Assembly: GCA_030867875.1 (NCBI GenBank)
Contig: JAOWCC010001589.1
Span: 141,085,745 to 141,149,744, forward strand
From: Actinernus sp. WN-2022
Taxonomy: Eukaryota; Cnidaria; Anthozoa; Actiniaria; Actinernidae
DNA length: 64,000 nucleotides
Direction: 5' to 3'
The translations under genes were made by a program, and so were the position numbers. The first letter of the stretch is position 1. The number at the start of each line of letters is the position of its first letter. This document shows, one piece after another, positions 39,393 to 51,341 of the stretch. The notes below the pieces were generated by a model. That model was given only the letters and a program-made list of their open reading frames with translations, was not told the origin of the DNA and searched no databases.

Positions 39393-41515
39393 CTTTCGTT
39401 AAAAAAAAACGCAACTGAAAAGTAGCGTCACAGTAACGCACCTAATAAGCTAAGTGATTTACCGGGAGTCGGTGAACAATACGACAGTCTTACTGGAAAA
39501 GGTTGTTTTATAAACCAAGTTTGAAAAATTACTTTACATTTAAAACAGCCAAACCTTCATTCTATTGCATATCTCGAATAAAGGTTTGCGTGCAGTTGTA
39601 CGGTTGCTGTTGCTTCAGTATTTCGCCTTCATTGCTAGCAAAGGTCTAGTTCCTCATATATCACTGCTGCAGGGATGCACCAGTGCTTAACTCAAAGCCT
39701 TTATACATAAGAAATACAAAATACAGTGCTATAGTTTTCTTTTATTTATCACTATGAAAACGGGGCATAGATTTGTTATGATTTTACAGTTGTAAGAACA
39801 TGTTTATCTTAAAAATAAGGTTTTGATGTGATTTCTGGATTTTCAGGGCCCATGCAATCCTGGTGGTTCGAACCCAGTCCTTTTTTTTCAAACCCCGTCC
39901 GTGTTTTCTGAGTCCAATCCAGTCAATGTTTTACTCTTACGCCGAGGTTAAAGGATTGTCTGTGTTCTAGCTATAGAGTTTCGCCAGTTTATAACTAATT
40001 TAAAGTCTAAAGTTACAAAAGTCGTTTGCGACTCGATTGTTCAGTAGAAAACGAACCCAGCTGCTGCTAGCGCTAGAGGAGAGAAACCACAGTTTGTGTG
40101 CAGTGCAGGTAGGTCTAAGAATTGAAAAAATATCGATATGTACCTTTATAATATATGTAGTGTCACTTACATGTAGATATTGACCAGGTTATATACTACC
40201 CCAATGCTGTCTCACCTTAAATTAGGTCTCGGAAATGCGTACAGATTTTAAACCTCACCAAGAGCCATATTATTCACACTATGAGGACCGAGTAATATTT
40301 TGTCAATCCCAGGAAGTCCGACTGTATTTGTCTGTAGTGTCCTCCTTTCCAAGTGTGCTTCAATGAGAAAATCATGCACGCTGAGTTCAAGTGAGCCTAC
40401 AGTATAGGCGTTCTATTTGGAGAGCCGCGCAATATTTGAACGAGGGAAGAATGGAACGCGGCTCCCCAATTGGAACGCCTGCAGGCCAGCTAAATCTTCG
40501 AGCTCCTCAAAGACTTAGCGAGCACCGTAGGCGCGAGTCTCCAGGTGGTTGGGGGAGGGGGGATCAGGGGGCGTCTGGGGCATCAGTTCCCTGGTCAATC
40601 GACCATCAAAAGTGAAAAGAGGCCGTCCGTGATGACGTATAAACCGCCGAAGAAATGAACTGAGGACAAGCTTGTTTCTAAATCATTTACCTGTGGTTGC
40701 TCGATTTTGTTTTTTGTTCATTACGTGTTACTCGATATTTTTAGTCAGAAAAGCTTGCATTTTGCTCGATATTTTCTTGATAGATTTGCGGAAGCCTCAT
40801 CAATATTCCAATGGATCGCGCTTCCATCGAAATACCGTAATACTGAACTTGAAGCACTGGAGATTCCCTCCACCACATTTATCACTCGTAGCCTTCTCTC
40901 GTTCACTTCTTAGGTTATTTCACTCTTTCTTTCAAAAAATTCTCAATCATTAATTCATTATTCCATTCACTTTTAATGTTTTTGAAAGTTTTGCATTTTT
41001 CCTTTTTTTTTTTTCTATTTACTTATATTTTTCCCCATTTTATTTTTCATTTTTCATTACTTATTTTCACTCGTGGTCGTACTTTTAGACGGCAACCAAG
41101 AGGTGACATTTGGTCAAGATAACTAGTCAAGGATGCGGACAAATACTGGAATTCGGTTTCATAATAAAGTATGTACATGTAGTTAGTCTGCTGAAACTTA
41201 AACTTCTCATATAGTTTTTACCTTTATATATATATATAAATTGAACAGTAAATTGGGAAGCGCTGTGGAAGTCCAACTGAATTCAATCAACCGACGTTTC
41301 GGTGCTGTGCGCCTTCTTCAGGGTTTGTAACAACGTTTGTTAATTAGCTTTACTTAGCTGTATGTTGACATGCAGTTAATGTAATTAATAAGTTAATTAT
41401 TCCAGAATTGCAAAATATATATTGCGCCTTTTGAAATATCCTGTTATAAAAACTGAGTATGCCCACTGAGTATATTGACAACCATTGTTGTCCTGAAGAG
41501 CGACCTCTATCTTTG
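39392..41515. other. Intergenic stretch, mostly unrecognised
   Basis: AT-rich, no supported gene. One small hairpin at 40406-40480 (AGGCGTTC ends; GGAGAGCCGCG pairs with CGCGGCTCCCC). A TA/ATATAT run near 41225. Confidence 0.4.
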
Positions 41516-41521
41516 TCCAAC

Positions 41522-41899
41522 CAGGAGCCCATTACCAGGAGCGTTCCTCTCTCATGGGTTGGGTCCCCAGCACAGGAGTAGATGAGGCTATTTTTAGATT
41601 CGAAATTCCCGCGAAAAGAGGTTGCCGCCATGTTGGTGCCCTTAAACAATAGATTCCTCGTTAGCTTCTTTTGTTGGGGCACCAACATTTGAATCTCTGG
41701 GGATTGAGTGAAAACCAGCAATTCGAATTCCCGCGTTGAAAGTGAGAAGAATGATAATGAATAGGTATCTGATTGGCTAAGAATCGCCTACCTTTGTTCT
41801 TTTTCGCGCGAAACGCAATGCTAAAAATAGCCTCATCTACCTCTGTGCTGGGGTACAGACACAGTGGGGAAGATGGACGCTCCTGGTAATGGGCTCCTG
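41522..41899. mobile_element. MITE with CAGGAGC ends and 7-bp target duplication, copy 2
   Basis: Inverted ends CAGGAGCCCATTACCAGGAG, with CCCCAGCACAG and GTAGATGAGGCTATTTTTAG words inverted inside. Flanked by GTCCAAC at 41515-41521 and 41900-41906. Holds a nested CAATCCCCAGAGATTC-family hairpin at 41605-41720 in reverse orientation. Confidence 0.85.
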
Positions 41900-42419
41900 G
41901 TCCAACTGAATGTTACACTGCAATACCAATATCACTCTCAGGGGCGTTAAGGCATGGGTCTCCAATATGGCCGCCACAAATCAAATGAGGGGGTGGTCTG
42001 TCTTTTCGTGCTTGTGAGATATAGTCTTGACAGATTTGATAAAGTCACAACCTTAATACATTTTTCTGACAGTTTCCATGGAAACGTATAATGGGGACCT
42101 TTGAACTTTGATTTTAAGGAAAATTTGGAAAAGCCTCCTGGAGAACGGTAAAAGTTGTTGATATAGTAGGTATTTTCATGCAAGTGAATCAAGGATAGTG
42201 CACACTTCGGTGCTCCAATTTGGAAAGTTGGTTATTTTTGGAATGTTTGTTAATTCGGTGTTGAGGATATCAAATTTCACACAAGTTTGCCTTAAATTGC
42301 CTTTCCCTTAAAATAACCAAATAATGGATATGATTGGTTCAAACTCCTTCAAATCGTGTTTACTGGATGTGATCCCCGCTTCAATCCTCGTCGAGTGTTT
42401 GGACCTACTTATGCCAATT

Positions 42420-44420
42420 ATTGTTATTATAGTTTGTCAATATGTCCTTGGATAACGCTGTGATGCCTTCCCAACTTAAGGAGGCAATGTTATTGCCACT
42501 TTTGAAGAAACCGAACTTGAACCATGAACTTTTTCAAAAAATTTGACCGATTTCTAGCCTTAAAATTATATCTAAGGTTATTGAAAAGGTAGTAGCCCAT
42601 CAACTGAATGCATTTGTTATGGATAAGGAACTTGATGAACAATTCAATCTGCATATAAAAAGCTTCATAGTTGTGAAACTGCGTGTGCATAATGATATAT
42701 TGTGTTCTATTGAATCTGCGGTAACTCAATCAGTGAGTTTGTTTTTATTGGACCTTTCTGCCGTTTTTGTCACTGTTGTTCATTCCATACTACTATCAAG
42801 GCTGTAACATTAGACACAAAATGAGAGAATTTCAATATAACATTTTAAATTGTATTCTTTATACGAATAAAATTGTTTTTCAATTTAGAATACATTGTAA
42901 AACCGAAGAAGAATCAATCGAGCATTTATTTTGCAATTGTGATATTACTAACAAATTTTGGAAAGCTTGTTTGTCCTGGTTGAATTTAAACAAGCTAACT
43001 GTTGACATCATCTTTGATATACTGATTTAATATAAAGGAGTTTTTTACGTATTAATCATATTATAGTAAAAATAGGCACATATTCAATCTATATAAGCAA
43101 ATTGAGGAACACAATACCTCATATATATGTATTTATAGCCAAGGTTCAACAAAGTTATAGTATTGAAACATACAATTCAAGAAGAAAAGACAAACTGCTA
43201 AGATACTATAGCAAATGGGAAAAATTATTACAGCACTTCTATAAATAATCATAAGTTTAAAAAAAAATCGCCAGCACGTTTTTCTATTTTTTTTTTTTTT
43301 CCTCTTGATGTTACCTTCTGATTTTCGTTTTTTAATGATTATTTGGTTACTGTGTATTGCAATGTAATGTATTGACAAATTATTCAGTAGTACCATTATT
43401 ATTGTAAATATAACTATAAATGTGTAATATCTTGAATAAAATACAAAAAAGGTTACATGACAGATTTGACATCATGGAAAAGCTTTGTAATAGATCCAGT
43501 ATTATTTGGATAATCGTTCTCTTCTAGTCGTGAGAACAGGGGTGTGCCACAGTTCAGTTCTTGGTCCCATTCTTTATTCCCTTTATATGTCTTCTCTGGC
43601 TGACATTGCAAAGGCGGCATCAACTTGGTTATCATTTCTATGCAGCTCACTCTCAATTGTATATATCGTTTAAATCATCATCTGATTCAGAGTTAACATC
43701 CTCTAAATCTAACATTGAAGCATGCGTCTTTGAAATCGATAACTGGATGTTACGCAACCGTCGATCTAAAGTAAACAAGGATGAAACAGAACTTTTGTTT
43801 GATAAGCTCTAAACATCGTTTACGCCCGTCACTTGATACCATCTTTGTTGGTAATGAATCTGTGTGCACATCTTCTTCCGCAAGGAACATCGGTGTTGCA
43901 TGTATTTGATTGGAACTTTGATTTCCGCGGCCTGATATTTCTGCCTTGTGTAAAAGTGCCTATTTCCATCTAAGAAACATCGCTTATATTCATAGATATT
44001 TAATACGAGATGCTACTGAAATTCTAGTTCATGCCTTCATTTCATCAATCTTGATTTTTGTAATTGACTGTCCACGTGTGCAAAATTCTGCAGCTAGACT
44101 TGGTACTCATACTAGGAAGTTAGAACATATGACACCAATGTTGTCCAGCTTCACTAGTTGCTTGTTCAGTCTCGCATTATTTAAAAAAAAATACTTTTGA
44201 CTTATAAGTCACAGCATAACTTTAACTACTACATACTTTAGTGGACTGATTTCGCGTTATATTCCGCGTCGATCTGGAATACATTCTGAAGCTAAAGATT
44301 CATTAGCTGACCCTGAAACTCAGCTAAACTGAAGCCATATGATGATTTTGCGTTCTCAAGCAGCTGCACCTTTGTTATGAAATGCCCTTCCTTGTGATAT
44401 CAAGCATCGAACTTTCGTTA
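42420..44420 (+). pseudogene. Degenerate LINE ORF2 interrupted by another LINE
   Basis: First part (42440-42800): AVMPSQLKEAMLLPLLKKPN, SLKIISKVIEKVVAHQLNAF, LRVHNDILCSIESAV, LFLLDLSAVFVTVVHSILLS (RT motif A with AFDTVDH decayed). Second part (43460-44420): PFFIPF (decayed GPILY), HQLGYHFYAAHSQLYISFKS where the catalytic YADD reads YAAH, CKSAYFHLRNIAYIHRYLIR, VQNSAARL, LTTTYFSGLISRYIPRRSGI. The second LINE (42800-43450) separates them inside motif A's helix. Multiple stops; dead. Confidence 0.8.
42800..43450 (+). mobile_element. LINE 3' end nested inside the older LINE
   Basis: Encodes RHKMREFQYNILNCILYTNK, IHCKTEEESIEHLFCNCDIT and FWKACLSWLNLNK, the C-terminal zinc-binding-like region (CxxxxEExxEHLFxxC) of a different LINE type. 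It ends AATAAAATACAAAAAAGG at about 43435-43451. GTAACAT before and GTTACAT after may be a diverged target duplication. Confidence 0.7.
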
Positions 44421-44789
44421 TTGTTTTCGTCATTTTAATGAGTACGCTAGTGATATTGTAAAGCGCCCATAAACTTACAGGAATAGGCGCTATATGAATG
44501 TTATATCATAACACCTCATTGTGTTATGGACCAATCAGATTTGACCTTCCATATGCTGGAAAGTGACGTAATGTTGCATTTAAAAGAATTCAGACAATAC
44601 ATTTGCCATTGACCAATCATAGGAGAGTGTTCACTGGCGCGCCAATTCACTAAACTTCTAACAATGGCTTTGATTGTAAAACAAACGTGGTGACGTCGTG
44701 CTTGCATGTTGGAAACTAATTAAGCGCTCGGGTAAACAGACGTTACTTTTTTCTTCGAGTGAAAAAATACGTCTGCATAGCAGGCTACT

Positions 44790-44890
44790 GTCTAGATAGA
44801 CCTCGAAAATATTTTAGAAAATATTTTACATCCCATGAAATGTGGCACTTAAAAGGGTTAAATATTATCTCCTATTTATCGAATATTCAG
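44790..44890. repeat. Repeat lacking the 6716-7826 insert
   Basis: CCTCGAAAATATTTTAG and GGGTTAAATATTATCTCC occur about 50 bp apart here, but about 1 kb apart at 6720-7807. Confidence 0.55.
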
Positions 44891-45019
44891 TTGGCCGATA
44901 GAACGAAGGTTTTAGAGTTGAAATTGGCCATTACCAAATTGAACAAAGGACTGGGCCGAGTTTGTAAAGTCAATCTAATTACAATCTAATTAAGAATTGA
45001 ACTCCATCACAAGAAAGCG

Positions 45020-45550
45020 CACATCAGTAATCACAATGGAGAAGATATAATCAGCGCAAATATGTGAATTAAAATATCACCGATATAATTTTACTGACAT
45101 TTTGATTTTTTTTATCTCATTTCTCTTTTTTTTCAGTGGAACCTTCTTTGCGACCGCGCGTACCTGGGCGCTGCTATCCAGTCCAGCTACTTTGCTGGCA
45201 TGCTGATTGGCTCGTTACTCAGTGGCTGGCTGGCTGATTCATTTGGCAGGCGGAAGTGCATGTTCCTAAGTACTGGACTTTTTGTGAGTTTGTCGTTATT
45301 GCTTTCCATCAAGTTGTACTTTAGGATTGATATAATGTTGAATGGTTTACTTTTGTAACTACAATACTACTGAAAAATACCTGGTGACAAGTATTCATCT
45401 ATATCTTGTACATCTAGGTGGCTTTTTCTGTTGGAGTATCATTTGCTGACTGCATATCTCTGCTAATTCTGCTCCGTTTCGACGTTGGCTTTGCCATAGC
45501 TGGACTCATGCTCACCCAGTTTGCATACATCGTCGAGTTAGTGGGCCCTA
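45020..45550 (+). pseudogene. Partial duplicate of SLC22 exons 2 and 3
   Basis: Exon 2 copy at 45137-45283 (147 nt, same splice sites, open; GRRKCMFLSTGLF against [13 protein letters not shown]) and the first 133 nt of exon 3 at 45418-45550, with the intervening and upstream intron sequence (similarity from about 45028, matching 9175 on). Exon 3 copy changes include Val to Asp in a membrane helix (LLRFDVGF). The copy stops exactly at GTGGGCCCTA and is followed by LINE sequence. It lies 8 kb beyond the complete gene. Confidence 0.9.
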
Positions 45551-46320
45551 TCGACCGATAACAGTACAAGTCACGGTAAACAAAGTATTTGAACAGCCCC
45601 TTAGCAAGCAATTAAATAATAACTACAATGAAAGACTAAGTGATAAATTAACTGCTTATAGGAAAAGGCATAGTTGTGAGACAGCTTTACTTGTGCTAAC
45701 TGAAGATTGGAGAAAGGCCCTTGACGAACGTAAAACTGTAGGATTTTTATCAACAGACATGAGTAAAGCGTTCAACTCATTACTCCATCCACTCATGTTA
45801 GCCAAGCTCAAGGCATATGGCCTCAGTGAAAACAGTTTGAACCTACTCCACTCATATTTCAGTGATCGTTTCAATCGAGTCAAGCATGGTCCTGTTGTCA
45901 GCTCTTGGAAAAAAGTCAGACGTGGCTGTCCTCAGGCTCTGCCTTTGGGCCATTATTATGGAACATCTTCCAGAATGATTTAACTCATAGCATTAACAGA
46001 AATCTAAATATGTACGCTGATGACCACCAGTTTTATGAAATAAGTAAGAATTTTGAGGAAGTGCAGGATAAGCTTACTGAAAGTGCTAAAGTGGCAACTA
46101 AATGTTATAGTTCTAATTTTCTTAAAGGTAATTATACTAAGTACAATACAATGACACTTGGTAATGAGCAAGAAACCGCCGTGAGTGTTAATATTGAAGA
46201 TAAAGAGGTGGAATCAATAGATTGCCTCAAACTATTGGGAATAACAATAGATAATAAACTGAAATTTACTGAGTGAACATATTAGTATTACTTGTAAGAG
46301 AAACAGTTTAATGTACTGCT
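45551..46320 (+). pseudogene. LINE reverse transcriptase fragment fused to the exon copy
   Basis: Starts RPITVQVTVNKVFEQPLSKQ, then YRKRHSCETALLVLTEDWRK, VGFLSTDMSKAFNSLLHPLM (motif A), HGPVVSSWKKVRRGCPQ. A frameshift near 45945 precedes GSAFGPLLWNIFQNDLTHSI, LNMYADDHQFYEISKNFEEV (catalytic YADD intact) and DCLKLLGITIDNKLKFTE. Both ends are missing; one frameshift and a stop. Confidence 0.85.
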
Positions 46321-46324
46321 AGCC

Positions 46325-46757
46325 TATCAAGATCGAAACAAGAGAAGCTAATGAGAAATATTTTGTTCACGTCAACTAAGAAGGTGGCGATGACGTCATG
46401 TGAAGGCAAATAATAGATCATGCAATACAGTACTATATTAGATCCTCCCTTTAGGTTTTTGTTTCAGATTGAATTACAAATTTGGTGCTACAACAATCAT
46501 GAAATCAATCAGTAATATATATATATATACATTTGTAGATACCTAATTTACCAATAATTTGTCCAACATTTGTTACATCATGTTGAAGGATGTTGAAAGC
46601 ATGGGTGTCAAACGGTTTCAACATCGGTACAACATTTGTTGCATCATGTTGAAGGATGTTGAAAGCATGGGTGTCAAACGGTTTACACATCAGTTGAACA
46701 TTTGTTGCACATGTTGAAGGATGTTGAAAGCATGGGTATCAAACGGTTTCAACACCA
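46325..46757. repeat. Dispersed repeat copy 2 with a 63-bp tandem array
   Basis: 46325-46550 is the LINE-free relative of 35165-35700. 46565-46757 holds three tandem units of about 63 bp: CAACATTTGTTGCATCATGT, TGAAGGATGTTGAAAGCATG, GGTGTCAAACGGTTTCAACA. A 29-base G run follows at 46758-46786. Confidence 0.8.
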
Positions 46758-46788
<31 letters not shown>

Positions 46789-47845
46789 TGGGGAGGGCCA
46801 CATTTTCGGGGCGCAGGTTTGGGAGATGGTCACATTATTTTGGGCATCAATTTCAGGGAGGGTCCTAATTCCTGGGGCTCCGAAAATCGGCTCCAAATAT
46901 TATTTCATTAGAAAACAGCTTTTGAAATGTTGTGTCCCAAAATGCACCAGATTGCATATCAGAGCATCGTATCCTGTTCATGTTTATCCATATTGAATGA
47001 ACCAGTTGTTGTACATGTACATGTTCTTTTCTTTTTGCCTTTGTACTTGTTATACCACAGGGAGCCCAAGCGTAGTTTCTGTGTTATCAGTGTATTATAT
47101 GAAATTGTGAAAATAAAGGTTAAATATCGTCTTTAAACTGTGTCTGGTTATTCGAAAATCGATTCCAGCAATCACAACAAGCTCCACAAAATGACAAATT
47201 TTACCACAGGCAGCCCAAGCTCTGTATTTGCACTGTGTGACTATTACACAAAATTCTCTGATAAAGAAAATAAACTTACCTTAAGAGTTTGTTGTTTCTC
47301 TGGGGTCTAGAAATGGCGGTTATGGGGCATTTCTCTCACTTTGGGATTTTCTCTCTTCTCTGTCTAAAAGAAAGGAAAGGCTGCACACTCAAATTCAAAC
47401 CACGAGGCACTTGAGACCGATTTGTCTCACGAAAACCCGTCTGATCGGCGTAATTTCCTTCGTCAGGTGAAAGTTAGATAGCTTTTCTTACCCCAGAAGT
47501 TTTCAGACTTGAGAAATCATTATCCTAACTCTTCCAAATGAACTCATTTCTTTGAAAAAGCCCTCTCATTCTTTGTCAGAAACTACGAGTTCGCATCGTT
47601 TCGGAGATTACCGTTGCAAACTCGGCTTCGTAGCCTGGTCTGCTGACAAAATTCCTCTTTCCGGCAGAGGGACAGTCAATAATTTGCCAGATACTTTACT
47701 CTCTCCCCACGGGGTCTAACGGTCCGCCCGGTACTGAATAGCCAATCGCGTGGTTACAATTTCAAACAAGTTGACAACGCTTGACGACTTGACGACGCTT
47801 GACGGACTCAGAACCTTATTTTGAACCTGCCCTACAAGTGAATCG

Positions 47846-47917
47846 GCTCTATGGTAAAGTGGTGTAGAGCGCACGCTTCGAATCCAACGATTTGGAGTTC
47901 GATTCCCACACCAGCCC
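47846..47917 (+). repeat. tRNA-like sequence, probable SINE head
   Basis: Starts GGCTCTATGGTAAAGTGGTG, has a strong box B-like AGTTCGATTCCCAC and ends CCAGCC. Only about four acceptor pairs form (GGCT with AGCC) and the T-stem is poor, so a working tRNA is unlikely. An A/T-rich tail follows. Confidence 0.45.
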
Positions 47918-48309
47918 TTAACAAATTTTAAAAATTATTTTTCTCCTTTCTCAGGTTTATTTAATCCTTTCCTCTATTTTAAGCTATTAGAGCCGCCTTC
48001 CACACTAAAATTTTGTTTTGCATTGGTTCTCAAGCTCCAAAGGAGAAAAGTGTTGTTGGTGTGCTCGTTTCTGGAACCAAGGAACATAATTCATTGTCAC
48101 TGTGAGGTGTAACGGAATTTTTCACTCTGGTAGTTGACAAATTTACGGACACGAAGTTTCAGGGGAAACCTAGCTCGCTAACAATTAAATTTTTAACCAA
48201 TCAATCGCCATATGCGAATATATTACAAGGGCAAAATAAGCACGAGAAAATTAGTTACCTAAATTTGTCAGTACTATATATTGTGGGGTCGGGATATGAA
48301 TTTGTCGGA

Positions 48310-48475
48310 TTAAACAATTTGTCGGGTAATGGCGGACTTTAAAACTCAAGACTCGGACCCCAAAAATAAGACTTCCCCTCGTCATATCGAAAACCGGTGT
48401 GGACAGGAAAACAATATTGCAACCTGAGGTCACAAATACGAAAAAAAATTGATCGTAAGGGGACTCTAAAAGGAC
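48310..48475. mobile_element. Right-end fragment of the TTAA element family
   Basis: AATGGCGGACTTTAAAACTC, AAAATAAGACTTCCCCTCGT and AAAATTGATCGTAAGGGGAC match, in order, 22812-22962 of the intron 4 element. Left end absent. Confidence 0.6.
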
Positions 48476-48794
48476 CGTCTCAGTATCCATATTCGATACT
48501 CTAGGAAATGGCTTCTAAGCCAAAATTCAGTTTTATAGTTTGATACGAAATGGCCAGAGCTGTGAAGCCCTATAGCGATACTTCGTGTTGATAAACATTA
48601 CAATTGTTATGCTAATGTACAACCATGATTTCAAAAGGCCGCTTTGTGTCACATTAATGACAATGGATCACGTGGCAGTAAGTATCGCTATAAAAGCCGA
48701 GAAAACTCTTTCTCATAACTCTACGGTTAGCAAAACATGACATGAGAAGCGCTCAAAACTAGAATGCAGATGTGGACAGCTGTCCTTATTCATG

Positions 48795-48930
48795 CTTGCA
48801 CTCAATCCCCAGAGATTCAAATGACAAAGGGAATGGCGGCCATGTTGGTGTACAGAGCAAAAGAAGCTAACGAAGAATCTATTGTTAACTGTACACCAAC
48901 ATGGCGGCTGACGTAACGTGCAAACCATCA
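48795..48930. mobile_element. Short hairpin MITE, CAATCCCCAGAGATTC family
   Basis: CAATCCCCAGAGATTCAAAT opening; GGCGGCCATGTTGGTGTAC pairs with GTACACCAACATGGCGGC; centre AGAAGCTAACGAAGAATC. Third copy of the family seen at 27225-27362 and 41605-41720. Confidence 0.7.
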
Positions 48931-49328
48931 ATTGGGACTCGTAACACCTCGTAAGCACACTCAGCGTAGCAAGCAGAATGAACCTTGTGACACTTCACCT
49001 CAGCCCAGAGAAGAGATTGGTTGTCAGCTACGTCACGCCTTGAATTGCGTGACAAGCAGCCAGAAACCAAGCCGAAATCTCAGCTTTCATGTCAGTGTTA
49101 TGGCGAGCAAAAACAAAGTAATAGCTAGACCATCCTTCTCCAATGTAAATACGAAATGGCTGTGAAAAACCTTCTCCGCTCTAGTGAGAATGGCCGTTTT
49201 TATCTCGTGGATGCGCGCAAGCGCAGAACATGAGTTATTAGGGTTAGTGCTCCGAGCTAATTTATTCATCGTTTTATGGTGTGTACTTCGTGTTTTCTGT
49301 GTACATCGGGACTCCCCGATGGCGTTTT

Positions 49329-49431
49329 GGTATATACTTCATGATAGTATTCCGTTCCATATAGTCCTCTGCATAATCAGTATTATGCAGGGAGACTATA
49401 TGGAACGGAACTCTACCATGAAGTATATACC
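49329..49431. repeat. 103-bp palindromic element
   Basis: GGTATATACTTCATG opens and CATGAAGTATATACC closes; inside, TTCCGTTCCATATAGTC pairs with GACTATATGGAACGGAA around CTGCATAATCAGTATTATGCAG. Confidence 0.75.
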
Positions 49432-50132
49432 GGTATTTTGCTTAGCTCAGCTGGACAGAATGGCGTGAGTGTAAATAGATGGCCAGTTTATAAGTAAAGT
49501 ATTTTAAAGTCAATCATGAGCATTCCTGAATTCGAAGTTCTGTATTCGGATCCGGAATTCTCGAATGAGAAAATGAACTGCAATAACATAATATATTTAC
49601 ATAGGTTCCATCCTAAAAAAACATGTTTTCTTTGATCGATCTTCCAGCCAGTTGACCTCCGGATCATGCACTGTTTATATTCGATAAAACGTTTGCAAGT
49701 TACATTTGGCTAGCGTTAGATTCCCAAAAACTCAATTCTGCGATGTTCAGCGGGGCATTTTGATTCAAATATCAATTTGATTTAGCTATAACATTATGAT
49801 CCATGGCTACACTAAATAATAATTTTGTCACACAATCCTTGTTCAGATTGGAAGTTCCAGAACTACTTAGACTGCATGCATCAACACAATTAGCCATTAT
49901 TAAGCGAAGTTTTAGACGTAATCAAGCTATGAATAGGTCGTATGTTGCACACACAATAGTAAATTAATTCGTAGATGCACGCATGTGCAAAACGAGTTAT
50001 TGGGTTTAGGTGGATACGAGATAATTTATTCGTCGTTTTTTTTATGACTCGACGACTCGCCGTTGACTTTCCGAATGACCGTCCAAGGTTTGGAAAAGAT
50101 TTGATCATGCTGGAGAAGACGTATTGACGGTG

Positions 50133-50890
50133 CCCATCTAATGCCAGACACTTCAAACCTGGACAGACATGGTAGTGGTTCCCTATCGATCACTTAAGTG
50201 ATGATTTAACGATGACGTCATCGGTCACGTGATTTTAAGTACTCATTTCTCATTTCTAATGCCAGACAGTTCAAACTTGGACAGACATGGTAGTGGGTTC
50301 CCATAAATCACTTAGTGGTGGTGATGTAACGATGACGTCATGTCTCGTGATTTGAAGTACATGCCAATGTCTCCCTACCCTGGGTGCCAGAGGATCAAAT
50401 TCTGACTCAGACAGAGTCAGACATACTTCGCGCGCCCAGAGGTTCTCCCAGCCTTCTCGTCGATCCTAAACTTTAATTTGGCTTAGAGGGCAGTAGAACC
50501 TCTGGCACCCAGGGTAATGTCTCCTTCATTTCTAATGCCAGCTGGCTCAAACCTGGACAGACATTGTAGTGGGTTGCTATCAATCACTTAGTGGCGATGA
50601 CGTTATCGGTCACGTGATGTATAGTACATGCCCATATCTCCCTCATTTCTAATGCCAGTCGGCTCAAACCTGGACAGACATGGCAGTGGTTCCCTATCAA
50701 TCACCTAGTATTGATGACGTAACGATGACGTAATCGATTACGTGATTTTAAGTACATGTTAATATCTCCCTCATTTCTAATGCCAGACAGTTCAAACTTG
50801 GACAGGTATGGTATTATTTTCCCACGATTCACTTAGTAGTTATGACGTAACGATGACGTCATCGGTCACGTGAGTTTTTAGTATTTTCCA
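50133..50890. repeat. Five-unit satellite of about 120 bp with CRE and E-box sites
   Basis: Units begin CATTTCTAATGCCAGACAG, then TTCAAACTTGGACAGACATG, and hold a GATGACGTCATCGGTCACGT block. TGACGTCA is intact in units 1, 2 and 5 and CACGTG in units 1, 3 and 5. Unit 2 is split by the MITE at 50375-50515. Non-coding. Confidence 0.85.
50375..50515. mobile_element. 141-bp MITE inside the satellite, 9-bp duplication
   Basis: Inverted ends ACCCTGGGTGCCAGAGG. Flanked by AATGTCTCC at 50366-50374 and 50516-50524. The other satellite units show the uninterrupted sequence. Nine-base duplication as at 31263-31441. Confidence 0.8.
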
Positions 50891-50925
50891 AAATAGCTCA
50901 CTGACCATCCACGAGTTGCCCTTAA

Positions 50926-51341
50926 GGGCCCTATGTTTATACTAGAGACGCATAACACGTCTAGACGTATTTGGGAAAAGAAAACTTAGTACGTCTTATT
51001 AGTTCGTCTAGTATAGAAACTGGCACAAGACGCATATGCGACTGGACGAACTATGTTTGGTAATCCGTCCAAAACGACGCACTATCTAAATTAGTTCGTC
51101 CAGTCGCATAATACGTCTTCTGTCCGTTTTTATAGTAGCACTAAGTTGTCTTTGCCCAAAGAAATACCAACGAGTAGAACCCATTGCCTCTTAAAGCCTC
51201 TAAAACAAATATGGCGGGATTTATCATCAAGTTCATCTCATACTTCCTTTATACTAGTCGCACTTTATTAACTTTTCTTTTCCCAATATATACGTCTAGT
51301 CTACACGCATCATGCGTGTCTAGCATAAAAACGGCCAGTGA
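50926..51341. mobile_element. Inverted-end element with GACGCAT / ACGTCTAG words
   Basis: Left GGGCCCTATGTTTATACTAG and right (inverted) TGGCCGTTTTTATGCTAGAC; both followed inward by ACGCAT, TAGACGTAT and TTGGGAAAAGAAAA. Central inverted word GACGAACTA / TAGTTCGTC. About 415 bp, non-coding. Confidence 0.65.

Noticed and set aside
46702..46996. Gly-rich open frames on both strands
   Set aside because: They read through a 29-base G run and a 63-bp tandem repeat.
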